Below the pieces are notes generated by a model. It saw only the letters and a program-made list of their open reading frames with translations. It ran no database searches and was not told where the DNA came from. The position numbers were made by a program, and so were the translations under genes. DNA of 64,000 nucleotides, taken from contig CM063110.1 of the NCBI GenBank assembly GCA_031841125.1, forward strand, positions 38,269,214 to 38,333,213, given 5' to 3'. The DNA is from Acanthococcus lagerstroemiae. Taxonomy: Eukaryota > Arthropoda > Insecta > Hemiptera > Eriococcidae. Below are positions 44,294 to 55,329 of the stretch, piece after piece (within the stretch, counting starts at the first letter, position 1; each line of letters begins with the position of its first letter).

Positions 44294-44928
44294 TAGGGAT
44301 TCCAAAAATATGCTTTCCCATGTTTTTTTCTGCGTTGAAGTAGATAGGGAATATCCATGTTATTTTTGTGATTCATAGAATCTCAAGAAGAATGAGCCAA
44401 ACTTGATCGAACATATTTTGGCATATTTTGGGTACAAAAGCATATTTTGGCATATTTTCTGTTTTTTTTTTGTTTTTTTTTTGTTGTTTTTTTTAATAGT
44501 ATATTCAAGAATATTTGGCCAATTTCCACAATTTTCGCGGAATATTCCCAATTCTTTTCAATATTTCACTATTTTCCTATTTTCGTCTTCTAAGAAGATA
44601 CAACTGCAACCACTGCCACGACTGCAACTTTTTTACAAACGAAAATTTTTTCTGCAAAGTTTTGCACGTCTATGTAGAACACTGTCAAATGTATTCAGTA
44701 TTAGCCTGCGAAAATAGACTTTTTGCCCGATTACTTTATGACCTTTTCTTTTGTACACCTGTCATCTCTCGATTTCCCGTTCAAATGATGCCCATGAGCC
44801 CATATTATCAATTTTATAGGGACATATTTCATGATCTTTAGGGAATATTTTAGCATATTTGACGAAAATTAAAGCATATTACAAGTGCATACTTGACCCC
44901 TTTTCAGAACATATGTGTGGGATCCCTA
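44294..44928. mobile_element. Relative of the TAGGGATG element
   Basis: The left end TAGGGATTCC and the right end GGATCCCTA are inverted. The interior carries CATATTTTGGCATATTTT and GGGAATATTTTAGC, shared with the insertion at 36705. No convincing target duplication, so the edges are approximate. Thymine homopolymers lie at 44462-44495. No coding. Confidence 0.6.
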
Positions 44929-45726
44929 ACCATAAGTAGTGCGAGAGGAAGATTTGGGGATGCAGAATTCGAAAATTCAATCAAATCTTGTGGTTATTCA
45001 TTGGCGAAAAAGGCAACTTTGAGTTCCAAATCGTAATTGGATCACTATAACCGCCCAAATGTCAGTAGTTACTGTAGTGGTGATCGTGAGAAAAGGTGTA
45101 TACAAGACACAAGTGCTCCCTGGAAAAATAAAGGGAAGCAATACACCCTGGAAAACTTACCACTGAACACGATTTCCTCCAGAATAAGTAATAGATATAC
45201 CCCTCATTGTCTATGCTGCATTTTAATAGAGGCAGCCGTACAAGCCAAGCAACAAACCTAGTCCGACAAATCGAGACAGGTAACTGCAGCAGTTCTCATC
45301 GATTTAACCGCCGCATATGACCTGTCACAATAGATTACTCTACAGGGTATACCAAGTAACCAATGATTATACCAGTTGCAAAAACTCCTTGGTGATATGC
45401 TAAATTGGAGACCCTTCTACGAAAGAAAGCAGATAGAAGATCCAGAGGAATGGCCTCCCACAGGGACGCGTTCTCGTCCCAACGCTCTTTAACATCTACA
45501 ATGAATAACCAGCCTATTTTTGACTACCTACGACATCATATCTGCGCTAACGACCTTGCAATTGTAAGACAGGATAAGACTCACCACTAAGTACAGGACA
45601 AATTGCAGGAGGCCCTACATCAGCTGGCAACCTGCTACAAGCAAAATGCCCTCCATCCCAATCCAGCAAGAACCCTAATATATTCCTTCCACCTGAAGAA
45701 CGCCAAAGTAAGATGCAAGCTGAAGC

Positions 45727-46798
45727 TTAATAATAATATTTATTTATTTGGGCATCCTCTTCACAGCCCGTGGGCCAATTATGTAGAGGGTGTGTGAAAT
45801 AATTTGACAAATGATAATAGAAAATAAAAATGATAACAGAAAATAAAAATGATAATAGAAAATAAAAATGAAAAAAAAAGAAAAGAAGAAGCAGTTTCGT
45901 TCATCCACCGGTTGTAGCGCCGCATCTCCCCACTGAAGGCCCACCTTCCGAACCGCAGAAGAACCCCCAAGTGGAGTCCACCCAAGCACATTTGCTAAGT
46001 ATTTTCCTCTACGCTGTGTTAATCGCACAATTCTGTGACGTGTTGCCTGAATCTCTTATAATTGTTGGTACCTAGTATATCGAGGTGCTGCTGCATTCTG
46101 CTCAAATTGTTGTACAATTTCATTATTCTATTAAAAGGAGCATTTGTGCAGTGATTGGTTCGTGAATGTTGTATTTCAAATAGGTTTGATTTCCTAGCCC
46201 TGTAAGTGGGTACTCGTATTTTAATTCTCTCCAATAAAGTAGGTTCACTTATTTTATTATGGAGTATTTTGTACAAGAACATTAGGGAAGCTATGTTCCT
46301 CCGACCCTGAAGACTTTTCATCTCATATCCTTGAAGTAACTCTGTATATGTGATAGAGTATGAATAATACGAGAACTGTCTGTAATACAGATATCTCAGG
46401 AATCTTTTCTGTATTTTTTCTATCTCCTTTATAGTAGTAATTGTTGCCGGGTTCCAGACAACTGATGCGTATTCTAAATGCGTTCTTACCAGGGAGTAGT
46501 ACAGGGTTTGTATAGTTTCTATTTTTTTGAAGTTCAGTGAATTACGGATAACAAACCCCAGCATTCTACGAGCATCATTAACTATATTACTTATGTGATT
46601 CTTGAATGTTAATCTGGAGTCTAGTAAAACACCCAAGTCCCTAGTATAGCTAACTTCTTTGATTTCCACACCTTCCATTTTGTAGTTAAATTTTATTGGA
46701 TTTATTTTTCGTGTGTATGTGATACTATAGCATTTTTGTACATTGAAAGGAAAGTTATTTTTCACGCTCCATTGAACGATTACATCAAGATCTAACTG
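45727..46798 (-). mobile_element. LINE C, 5'-truncated, nested in LINE D
   Basis: The minus-strand copy keeps the C-terminal reverse transcriptase part and a 3' tail of AAATAAATAAATATTATTATT (right-to-left at 45730-45755). Its protein resembles LINE A (DLGVLLDSRLTF, VIRNSLNFKKIETIQTLYYS), so A and C belong to related families. It lies inside LINE D in the opposite direction: LINE D motifs end at 45730 and resume at about 46800. Confidence 0.82.
46019..46765 (-). pseudogene. LINE C reverse transcriptase C-terminus (248 codons)
   Basis: The longest uninterrupted transposon frame in the window. It contains the post-catalytic segment (SYTRDLGVLLDSRLTFKNH), the LVRTHLEYASVVWNP block and the C-terminal helices RFLRYLYYRQ, LQGRRNIASLMFL and LYKILHNK, ending close to the usual LINE C-terminus. 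The catalytic core lies upstream of the truncation. Being open over 248 codons, it is younger than LINE A. Confidence 0.88.
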
Positions 46799-47689
46799 TA
46801 AAAGGTGGGAATCCTAGGGAAGAATTTGGAGAATTGTGAGAATCCACAGTACCTCGGGATTACGCTTGATCGCTCCCTCATCTTTCGGAAGCACTGTGAA
46901 CAGACCAAGATGTAGGTTACAGCCAGGAACAACATCCTACGAAGGCTCTCCTCCTTTAAATGGAGCGCAAGACCTGAAGTGCTGAGAACAGGCTTGGCCC
47001 TTGGTTTGCAGCTGCTGAATATGGTTGTGCTGTGTAGAGAAGATCGGCCCATACAAAGCATGTCGACACAATCATCAATGAGATGTACCGCGTTTTTGGT
47101 TATTCTCTTTTTCGTTTACCCCCCTAAAATTATGGGCTTTCAGTGTGAGATTCACAAACAGACAAAAAAAGTACAAATCTGACGAATCCACTAAAAGATT
47201 CGAATTTCACGAATCCATAACATTAATTAGATTCGAATCACTGATACGAACCCATTCCTAATTTCTCGGCGCCCATTCAAATTCAATATAATAGGGGGAA
47301 ATGCTCCTAGGCCATCGATTTACTCATGGTTCCAAAATGAAAAGAAAATAGTAAAAGAATTTTCAGTTTCCCGAATGTAGAGATTCTTAACTTTAATTTG
47401 ATCTACCCATATAGTAATTTGTAATGTGAGAGGTTTGTGTGATTTTTAATAGGGCATTTCCTTTTTCTGTTAATTCAATTTTGGGTGCATTAATTTGGTA
47501 AAACTGACAATGAAATTGAATTCTTCATGAGATTTCCTATGAAAATAAAAACAGTAAGCTCCTTCTCTTTCCAATAGTTTTATCATAATTTTTTAGTAAA
47601 TTGAACTTTAAATGCATTTTTTTTCATCAGTTCCTTTTTTGAATAGTTACTGAAAAATAATTTTAAAGGTAACTTCAAAAACGCCCACA

Positions 47690-48165
47690 AAAGTGAAATA
47701 TTCAACATGTGCGTCGCCCCAGTTCTGACATATGGCTCCTCAACCTGGGCACTCAACATAAAATTAGAAAATAAAATAGAAACTTCACAAAACTCCATGA
47801 TGAGGTCCATGTTGGTATAAAAATAAAAGACCGCATCAGTATAAAAGAAATTAGAAAAAAACTACCAGAAATAAGGAACACTCTTCAAACGATAAGAAAT
47901 CAAAAATGGGGATGGACGGGACATGTAGCCCGACTCCATAAAGACAGGTGGGCATACATAGCAACTTTTTGGACTTTAGGCCACAAAGAAAGAAAAAAAA
48001 GGGAAACCAAAAATTAGGTGGAGGGACGAGGTCGATAGGTTTTTAAAACACAGTCACTTTCACCGAATAACAATAGAACGCAAGGAATGGGAGAGGGTGA
48101 GGAGCACCTTCGCCTACTACGGGCCGGGGGTACATTCAATGCAACGTAAAAATAACATACTAATA
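47690..48165 (+). mobile_element. RTE-like LINE C-terminal fragment
   Basis: Reading the plus strand from about 47695 gives MCVAPVLTYGSSTWALNIK, NSMMRSMLV, IKIKDRISIKEIRKKL, NQKWGWTGHVARLHKDRWAY and RWRDEVDRFL, then a stretch ending RVRSTFAYYGPG. This is the C-terminal region of RTE-type LINE proteins and matches the same part of the copy at 38200-38740. One or two frame breaks occur. No 3' tail is clear. Confidence 0.82.
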
Positions 48166-48615
48166 AAGTAGAAGAACACTATGTACACATGCAAAAAATT
48201 ACAAATTACGCATCGCATTGCAAACATGTACTACCCAAATAAAAAGGTTTGATTGATTGAATGTATTTTTTTCAACTTATGAGACTCGGGGCAATTAATT
48301 TTCTTACAGTAATTGGTAAAACTAAACATGATTATTATTCTACACTCAGTTCTACGCCAGAAACGCCGAAAAAAAGATTTTTTATTTTTTCACCCTACGG
48401 TCCCTTCCCTCTTTGGACATCACATTTGTGTCCGGATTTTTCCGGATTTCTCTTTCCGGACTGTTTTCCGGATTTTGGCAAAATAAATCTGGCAGCACTG
48501 GACACCATGTGAGTAACTGGTCGATTACTGGGATAGACGTGTGTGGCGGTGCTACGACACGAAAGAAGACTGCATTTTAGTAACAATGAGTGGTTTTTTT
48601 TCCTCACGAAAATTA

Positions 48616-49089
48616 CACTACTGAACAAAATGAAATTTTTTGTTTGCACAACGCATTTAAGGAGGTGATTCTTGAGTAGGTACTTTTCAACGCTGAATAC
48701 AGTGCCGTCGGCAGTTTTCCTCTATCGCGTCTAGTTTTTCTCATCAAGAATGATCAAAAGTACTATAAAAAATTCAACTAAATGTGTTAAAAAAGAGGTT
48801 TAGGAACTAAATGTGGTCATACTGATTCGTGTTGTAGTGTGTTGAGGTTGTGTGTAGTGGTGTGTATTCCGTCTGTTTGTTTTCTGTTATAGTGGTCTGA
48901 TAACACTGATAATATTCAGTCAGTGCGCTTATTCCACTGTAAAATCAAAATGGAAACGAATTTCAGTCGTTCAGAACTCCGAATTGTGACGTGATAGAGA
49001 AAAATGGGTCGCAGTATCGTGTTCAGTGTTAAAAAGTACCTCAGAATCACCTCTCGAAATGCGTTGTGCAAAATAGTTGTTCAGTAGTG
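48616..49089. mobile_element. PIF/Harbinger-like MITE, CACTACTGAAC ends
   Basis: The left end reads CACTACTGAACAA then GCACAACGCATTT and GGAGGTGATTCT. The right end is its imperfect reverse complement over about 60 bases, finishing GTTCAGTAGTG. TTA lies directly outside both ends (48613-48615 and 49090-49092), a 3-bp duplication as for PIF/Harbinger. 474 bp, no transposase. Confidence 0.82.
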
Positions 49090-49099
49090 TTAATAGGAT

Positions 49100-51970
49100 A
49101 TTATCAAAGATGTCTTGCCCGCTTTCTTTCCAAGAAAGTGTGACATTTAAGTGAATTCGTGTTAAAATTTCACTATCCGTGTACAGTCAAAAAATCAAAA
49201 TTAATATCGGGAAACAAGTTTCTTTTGAAGAAGTGATGGTTTTTCTGATGGCGACAGAAAATATCGTAAATATAAGACGCTCAACATCCAAATCGAAAGA
49301 AATAAAAAGAAAGAAAAAAAAGGATTAGGAAAGGTATTTTCTTAATTTTTCTTCCATTTTAACGTTGCACTCGAGTTATTTGGAATTATGGCATTTTTGG
49401 AGATCCCTTTCTATCAAATGCTGAGTCTCCACTCAAGAGCCACGAACGCAAGCGAAGGCGTGCGTTACTAAAACCGATTATTAATTAGTTCTGTCAATTT
49501 AAAGTACTAACCCGTTAGCCTTTATCTCGTTTAGCGCCGAACAGATTTCGACTTAAATCTTTCCGTGGACCGGACAGTGGACACCCCACATTTGGAATAA
49601 ATACGATTTCCTAAATCAGTGGCTTCGCCATTCTGTAAGAGTATACATTCTAAGGCGAGCAAAAAAAAAAAAAAAGTGTTCGCTCGAACGCTATAGCCTT
49701 TATAAATCTTAATAACGGGGAAAATATCACCGCATTGCGAAAGTGTACACTACAAGGTCTATGGAATAGATTAATGGACGAAATATTTTATAGGTAAACC
49801 AGAAAAAGAGAGGGGGAAAACACGAGGATAAAACCCGGTTATTTTTCTCAGATTTTCTTCCAAACTCAATAAATCACGATTACCCTATATCAAGAAGTAA
49901 ATAATGTACAAACTGGCTGTGTATTTATGAGATTGTCATACTTCTGGACCAATAGCTTTTCGAAGATCGCATTTCTCATTGTCGCCGGGTGTTTGACCTC
50001 TTATGCCCCGATTTCATCGTTGTTTTTTTTTTCAGATCGAAAAAATGTAAACTAGGGGATGAAAAATTAGTTTTTCACGCCGTTTACCCGGGTGGATTAT
50101 TTAAACGATTGTTAATACGGAGAAAAATGCTTTTCTCGTGACAAGGGTAATTCTCAAGAATAATGAACGTGCTCGAAAATTTCTCGACTGACATTTTACC
50201 TGATACCACTCGCAATCAATTTGTTAGTCTGGCGTTAAAGCGTTCCAGTCTTACAGAAATGTGTGCCGGGTTGGGTCGCAGCCGCACCGTCCAAATTCTA
50301 TTCGATCATCCCCCCCCCCACCGGGTGCCTTATTTCGAAACTTGAACCTCAATCTACGCCACTGGGTACGGCGAACTTCAACATACCAGACGTTCGTGTT
50401 TCTGTCAGATCAAAGGATATCATTTGAATCTCGGTGTACATCTATACGCTCACGCCTTTGCGCTCTTCGATTCGGTGAAAAGAATATCCAAGAGTGTACA
50501 CGAGTTCCATCAACGTGAAAAACTGTTCGAGTGTTTTCCATTAATGGACGAAAAAAAAGCAGATCGAGGATCGCCTTTGATGATACCGCATTGAGTTGTT
50601 CGCGCCTTTAGATGAAAGTTACGTCTGAATGCTGATTCTGACTTAAACAAAAGAATATTGGAGAAGGGAAAGTTTGGGTTGGCTTTGAACGTGTTCCGGT
50701 GCAGCGTTCCGGAGTTGGGCCGTGGGTCCCAACGCTCGACGTGTCGGTACCTGCGATAATTGAAAAGGAGTAACAATATTCCTCGAATGTCGAATAGGAC
50801 TTGAGTCATTGTGCGAGCGAAAACAACGTTTGAAGGGTTGCAACTGTACGAGTGAAAGCGCAGCAGGCTTTTGCAGCGGCGGAAGGAAAAATCTTTTACT
50901 CCCGAGACTTTCACCATTCATCGAGCAGAAGAGGTGGGGGAAGAACTATCAACGATCCCGGCTCTTTTGAAACGGCGACGTAGAATTCATCAATGATTTA
51001 TTAATGGACGCAGAAAACAATAGTCAAGAAGGTGTAGACGCGATGATGATCGGCGAAATCAAAGGCGGTGTTAGCGCTTGCGAGGCCTTATGCTCAATGT
51101 TACTCAAAGATGGGCACAGCGGAGCAAGTAGAGGCCACCTCCTTTTTGGAATCAAAATTTTCGAATTTTGCTGTATGAGTACCAAGACGGAACAAGGAGA
51201 AAAGTTCTCGTGACTTTAACGATGGTGATGGCGCCAAAAAGAATTTAACATTTACGTGTAAAAATGACGTATCGTAAATTTATTTTACACATTTTCAATT
51301 TTTTTTTTTTTTAGTTTTTTTCGCTGGGGTAAATGGACGAATGTTATTGAAAGCTATCAATAGTGGTACTATCATTAGAAAGTGAACCATGTGAGGAAAA
51401 CATCTGTTACAAAGATAATACCCTTGGGCTCGGGGATCGATAGTTATGACGTCTGAAAGTCGATTGGTAAAGTTAAACGGCTTTGGGGCTACTTTACACA
51501 TGCCACTAAATACACGCACAATTGTGGCAGAACGTACGGATTCTGAACAGAAATCTTGAGAAAAGACTGAAAACAAACTAACACTTAGCAATAATCACGC
51601 GAAAGTGGGAGCAGAGGACGTTCCGAAACTTCTTCATGGGGGGGGGGCGTGAACCTAAAATTTGGCAACTAATAAACGTCTTTTGTCTCTGCATACCTGC
51701 ACATCCGGTTCGTTATTTGTTCAAAAAACACATTCTTCTTCTTCTCCTCACTCATTACCCTTTCTCCTCCATTGGTCGGCCTGACAGGACATTACAGCAG
51801 TCCAGTTACAGTTCAGTCACAGTTTATGCTAACCTTCACAAGATTTACTTAACTGTCGGTCCATCAACAATACACGCACCTTCTCTATACGTCTCGTTTT
51901 TTTTTTTTGTTTTTTTTTTCGATTTCGATTTCTATTTTGAATGCACCCCTCTCTCGGGCAAATTATCGAA
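49100..51970. other. No gene recognised
   Basis: Few repeats. 49380-50150 and 50500-51200 look like unique DNA. A 135-codon minus frame (50510-50917) overlaps a 92-codon frame in another phase; neither has a known domain or splice context. Homopolymer runs lie at 49664, 50310 and 51301. Confidence 0.4.
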
Positions 51971-51984
51971 AAATCTGCACTCCC

Positions 51985-52450
51985 CTTGGACAGCTATACA
52001 CTGATTCCACCGCCTTTTCCAGTTTTTATGACAATATTGGGACACTTAAGCCGGCAGTTTCTGAAGTATCTTCGTCACGTACCTTTGGATGTCAGTTACT
52101 GATTCGAAATGTGTTCTTCGATGATTTGTTCGACCTGGGGGACCGAAAAAAAGTCATACGGTGACATGTCGGGATGTTTTTTAATGTGAAGAATTGCGTT
52201 ATTTTGAAGGCATGATGACATGGTGCATCGTCAGGATGAAGAATCCACGTGTTTGCGAACCCTGGGCGAACCCTAACGGCTCTTCTTCGTAACCATTCGA
52301 GCAATTTGACGTAACATTGTTGATTTACAGAGTCTACCCAGGTGGTACAAACTCCTTCTGAACCACCCCTTAGCTATCACACATGCAAATTATCATCGTT
52401 TTGACTTTGGATTTGCTCTTTTGCGCCTTTTCGGGCTGAGTTTTGGGACA
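51985..52450 (-). pseudogene. mariner-like transposase fragment
   Basis: On the minus strand: KSKSKVKTMIICMCDS (about 52380-52430), VVQKEFVPPG (about 52340-52370), WLRRRAVRVRPGFANTWILH (about 52240-52300), PDDAPCHHAF (about 52205-52235) and SPYDFFSVPQVEQ (about 52125-52165). This order is the middle to C-terminal part of a mariner transposase (DD34D type), with the second catalytic Asp in HPDDAP (usual HxDN) and the third in SPYDFF. It cuts DNA at element ends and pastes by TA insertion in intact relatives. This copy has stops, lacks its N-terminus, and no terminal inverted repeats were found. It is dead. Confidence 0.85.
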
Positions 52451-52459
52451 GCCACTAAC

Positions 52460-53630
52460 GGCTCATAACTTTATTACCGCACACCTTAATTACATTATCG
52501 AGCATTTCCTTTCCAGATGCGCCAAATTTCACTCAAAAGTTGACCGCACACCGCTGCTCGATTGTACGTTGCTTCATTTTCGTGACACGCATCACATTCA
52601 CCAACTTAAACAAGACGACACAACTGGAGAATTAACGTTTATACTTTATACTGAGGTCGCAAATACATTGACTGATAGAGAAAGGTTATTAAGTTATCAA
52701 CTCGGCAAAGTTTCAGATTTGAAGGGTTACTGCACGCGCGGCGAAAAAATTCTATTCCTGTTATTTTTAGCACCCGCAGGAACGAGAAAAATTGGTCCTC
52801 CAAACCGGATATAACGTGAATACTGACACGGATCGCTTGGGAAATAGCAAATCAGCGTAATTTCTATCCGCTATTCAGACGATTAAATTGCTGAAAATAT
52901 ACATTCGGTAGTAACAGCATTTGTATAGGGAAGAGTGTTGTACCACGAGACATATTACACTAAAATTGAATTTTCAAACGAAGTTTGGAGTCGTTCAGTC
53001 GAAACGCAGCTGGTACATACTACATAGCTATAGTCTAAGTCACAAAACTAGTCAAAAATGCAAGGGCCAGTTTGGTGTTGTACCTCGGGACACCACTCAT
53101 ACAATTTTGTATTCTGTAACTCGAATACAAAGGCCAGAAATGCATTTTTAATTGACTAACTTTTTTGTCCCAAGGTTCGGTGTCGTACCTCGAACACAGA
53201 AAATTAACAATCATCAATTATGTATCGCACATGTACATCATATCGTGCATATAGCTCATGGAAAACAGAAAACGCCGATTTAGTTCCATAAAATAGTAAT
53301 TGGAATCCATCAAATCAGAATCTTCGGTCTTTGACCATTCGCCAATACAATGCGCCCTCACGAGTGTGTCATGGTGTGGCTCCTTTAAGAATATAGTAGA
53401 GAATCATAAAGTGAAATTTTTGATGAATGGTTTTTCAACTTTGGAGCTGTCCTAGGGTGCGTGAGATGCCCCCCCCCCGGCAGGGCGCACCCATTTTTAG
53501 ATTCTGAATCGGCCACCCGACTGTATGAATCATCATCTGTCACCTGAACAGGGAGGGTTTGTTACAGGATCTGTGCGTAACTGAATATGTTTCTTTGGAG
53601 ATACTTTGTTTAATAATAGTAAACAAAGAG
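52460..53630. other. No gene recognised
   Basis: A 123-codon plus frame (52443-52814) overlaps the start of the mariner fragment on the other strand and has no recognisable domain. The words GGTGTTGTACCTCGGGACA and GGTGTCGTACCTCGAACAC (about 53072 and 53180) suggest a short duplicated block. Poly-C at 53470. Confidence 0.4.
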
Positions 53631-53633
53631 TCT

Positions 53634-53951
53634 ACTAAGCTCTTATCATGTTACAAGCGCCACATTTGTTAATGGAATGCTGATTAAAAATAAAAAAAGT
53701 TAAGAGAAAAACTGTCAGCTGATGAAGAAAATGTTGGAAATTTTTTTGAACTGTCGAATCTAATAAAAATACAAATCGACTTATTTTATTCACTTTTTAT
53801 AGGAAAATAGGAAATTAATTTAGTATCTCATCATGTTTGAGGAGGCTTTACAATTATCCGTATCTCCTAGTCATTATCTATGATGCCTTTTTTTATTTTT
53901 AATCAGCATTCCATTAACAATGTGGCGCTTGTAACGTGATAGGAGCTTAGT
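53634..53951. repeat. Foldback repeat with 66-bp arms
   Basis: The left arm (53634-53699) starts ACTAAGCTCTTATCATG; the right arm (53886-53951) is its reverse complement with two substitutions and one indel. The shared core includes TTACAAGCGCCACAT and GGAATGCTGATTAAAAAT. The 186-bp centre is unrelated and non-coding. No target duplication was read. It may be a foldback MITE or an inverted local duplication. Confidence 0.8.
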
Positions 53952-54239
53952 TTTAAGGTATATACAATGTTACGTATTTTATAAATGATTAACTTTTTAC
54001 CGAGTTTATTGACTACCATTGTATTAACGAAAAACCAATCTTTACAAATAGAAGGAGCGCAGGAAGTCTGTTCCAATCCAGGGGGGGCGCAATATGGCAC
54101 GGTTAAACGAAAAAGAGGGAGTACGCTGGTTTAGAGGTTTTATTATTGAATTTGATATGAGAAAATCTGCACAATAATACACCCATTTTGGTTTTAGAAA
54201 AAAAAATTTGGGATGTCACGGAAAATCACGGATTTTAAT

Positions 54240-54499
54240 CAGTGGCGGATCCAGGATTACACTTTGGGGGGGGGGCTAAATGTTGGAGAAAAAAAGAGCA
54301 AACAAAATTTGAAGCATGAATGCATGATTGTTGATAAGTGATAATGTTGATTCATTGATAACGCGATATGTATTCACGAACTGTGCTGTATGAGCGCTAC
54401 TGTCATTAAAAACATCGGTGGCTAAAATAAGTGGAAAAGAGAGTGAAAATTTCTTTGGGGGGCTATAGCCCCTTTAGCCCCCCCTTGGATCCGCCACTG
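54240..54499. mobile_element. hAT-like MITE, CAGTGGCGGATCCA ends
   Basis: Perfect 14-bp inverted ends CAGTGGCGGATCCA, extended imperfectly with G/C-runs inside. A perfect 8-bp target duplication ATTTTAAT flanks it (54232-54239 and 54500-54507). Length 260 bp, no coding. The cleanest insertion in the window. Confidence 0.92.
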
Positions 54500-54696
54500 A
54501 TTTTAATTCTTTTAATCAGGTAGATACCCTGATTTTTTTCATCGTTTTTCCAAGGTGGCTACAATTTTTCTTGAATCCAGTCGAAATTTTGCAATCGAGT
54601 TGGTTAAAGACTCCTGACACTGAATGAAGTTCTATTCTCAATTTCGTTGAATTTTTCGAATTTTGACATTTCTCTCTATACATATACTAAAATAAC

Positions 54697-54948
54697 AAAA
54701 TCCGCCGTCGCCTCTGGAAGGAAAAAAACACTGCTGGTTACCTACGCTGCCCCTTAATTGTTCATTTCTCCGGGGGTAGCCTACCCTTGGAGGAGGGTTC
54801 ATGGCGGAGGAGGGAGCTTAGTAAAATCCGCCGTCGCCACAGTGGCCGCCGCCCCGGGAGAAAAAAAAACCAATGCGGGTTGCCTACCCTGCCCCTTAAT
54901 TGCTCATTCCTTTAGAGGTAGCCTACCTTTGGAAGAGCTTTAGTGGAG
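54697..54948 (+). repeat. 126-bp GC-rich tandem duplication
   Basis: AAAATCCGCCGTCGCC begins units at 54697 and 54823. Both continue with GG-rich or GA-rich sequence, a run of A, then TACCTACGCTGCCCCTTAAT or TGCCTACCCTGCCCCTTAAT and GGTAGCCTACC. The following 54950-55330 is rich in GGAGG and has no supported gene. Confidence 0.75.
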
Positions 54949-55329
54949 AAGGGAACGGGGGGAGGAAGGTCGCAGTGATGGACAAGGAGGAGCTGTGGTG
55001 GGGGAGGGCTCTCTATACACTAAACAGTAAAAGCCACCTCCTCCTTCCCCTCCGTGGGAATAAATTCCTGGTGGCTTCCCCTGTACTTTAATCTCAGGTT
55101 TCACCAGAGATACTCAACCCCGGGGGGCTTCTCGATGGAGGTGGGAGCTCCTGGAGAGGGAGGACGGCCACGGTGAGGAAGGGCGTCGCGATGGGCGAGG
55201 AGGAGCATGGTGGGGGAAAGTAACTGTGATGGATGAGGACAGCTGTGGTGGAGATTGGCAGAGAGTAGCTCACCAGGGAGGGGTCCTTGGTGGAGGAGAG
55301 AGCTCTTGGATGTTGTAGCGCCGTGTTGT

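Larger units (their letters stand above)
45190..47090 (+). mobile_element. LINE D (Jockey-like), interrupted by LINE C
   Basis: Plus-strand reverse transcriptase pieces: AATNLVRQIETG then AVLIDLTAAYD (about 45245-45320), ICANDLAIVRQDK (45539-45577), LQEALHQLATCYKQNALHPN (about 45604-45660), FHLKNAKVRCKLKL (about 45690-45730), then after the inserted LINE C, ENCENPQYLGITLDRSLIF (about 46830-46885) and VTARNNILRRLSSF (about 46915-46960). The catalytic ADD is changed to AND, so this copy is dead even apart from its stops and the insertion. The order of motifs is that of Jockey-type LINEs. Confidence 0.82.

Noticed and set aside
48485..48496. hAT-like right end CTGGCAGCACTG
   Set aside because: No matching left end or 8-bp flank was found within the preceding kilobases.
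50510..50917. 135-codon minus-strand open frame
   Set aside because: No domain is recognisable and a second frame of similar length overlaps it; nothing marks it as coding.
52443..52814. 123-codon plus-strand frame
   Set aside because: It starts opposite the mariner-like fragment, has no recognisable motif and looks like chance.
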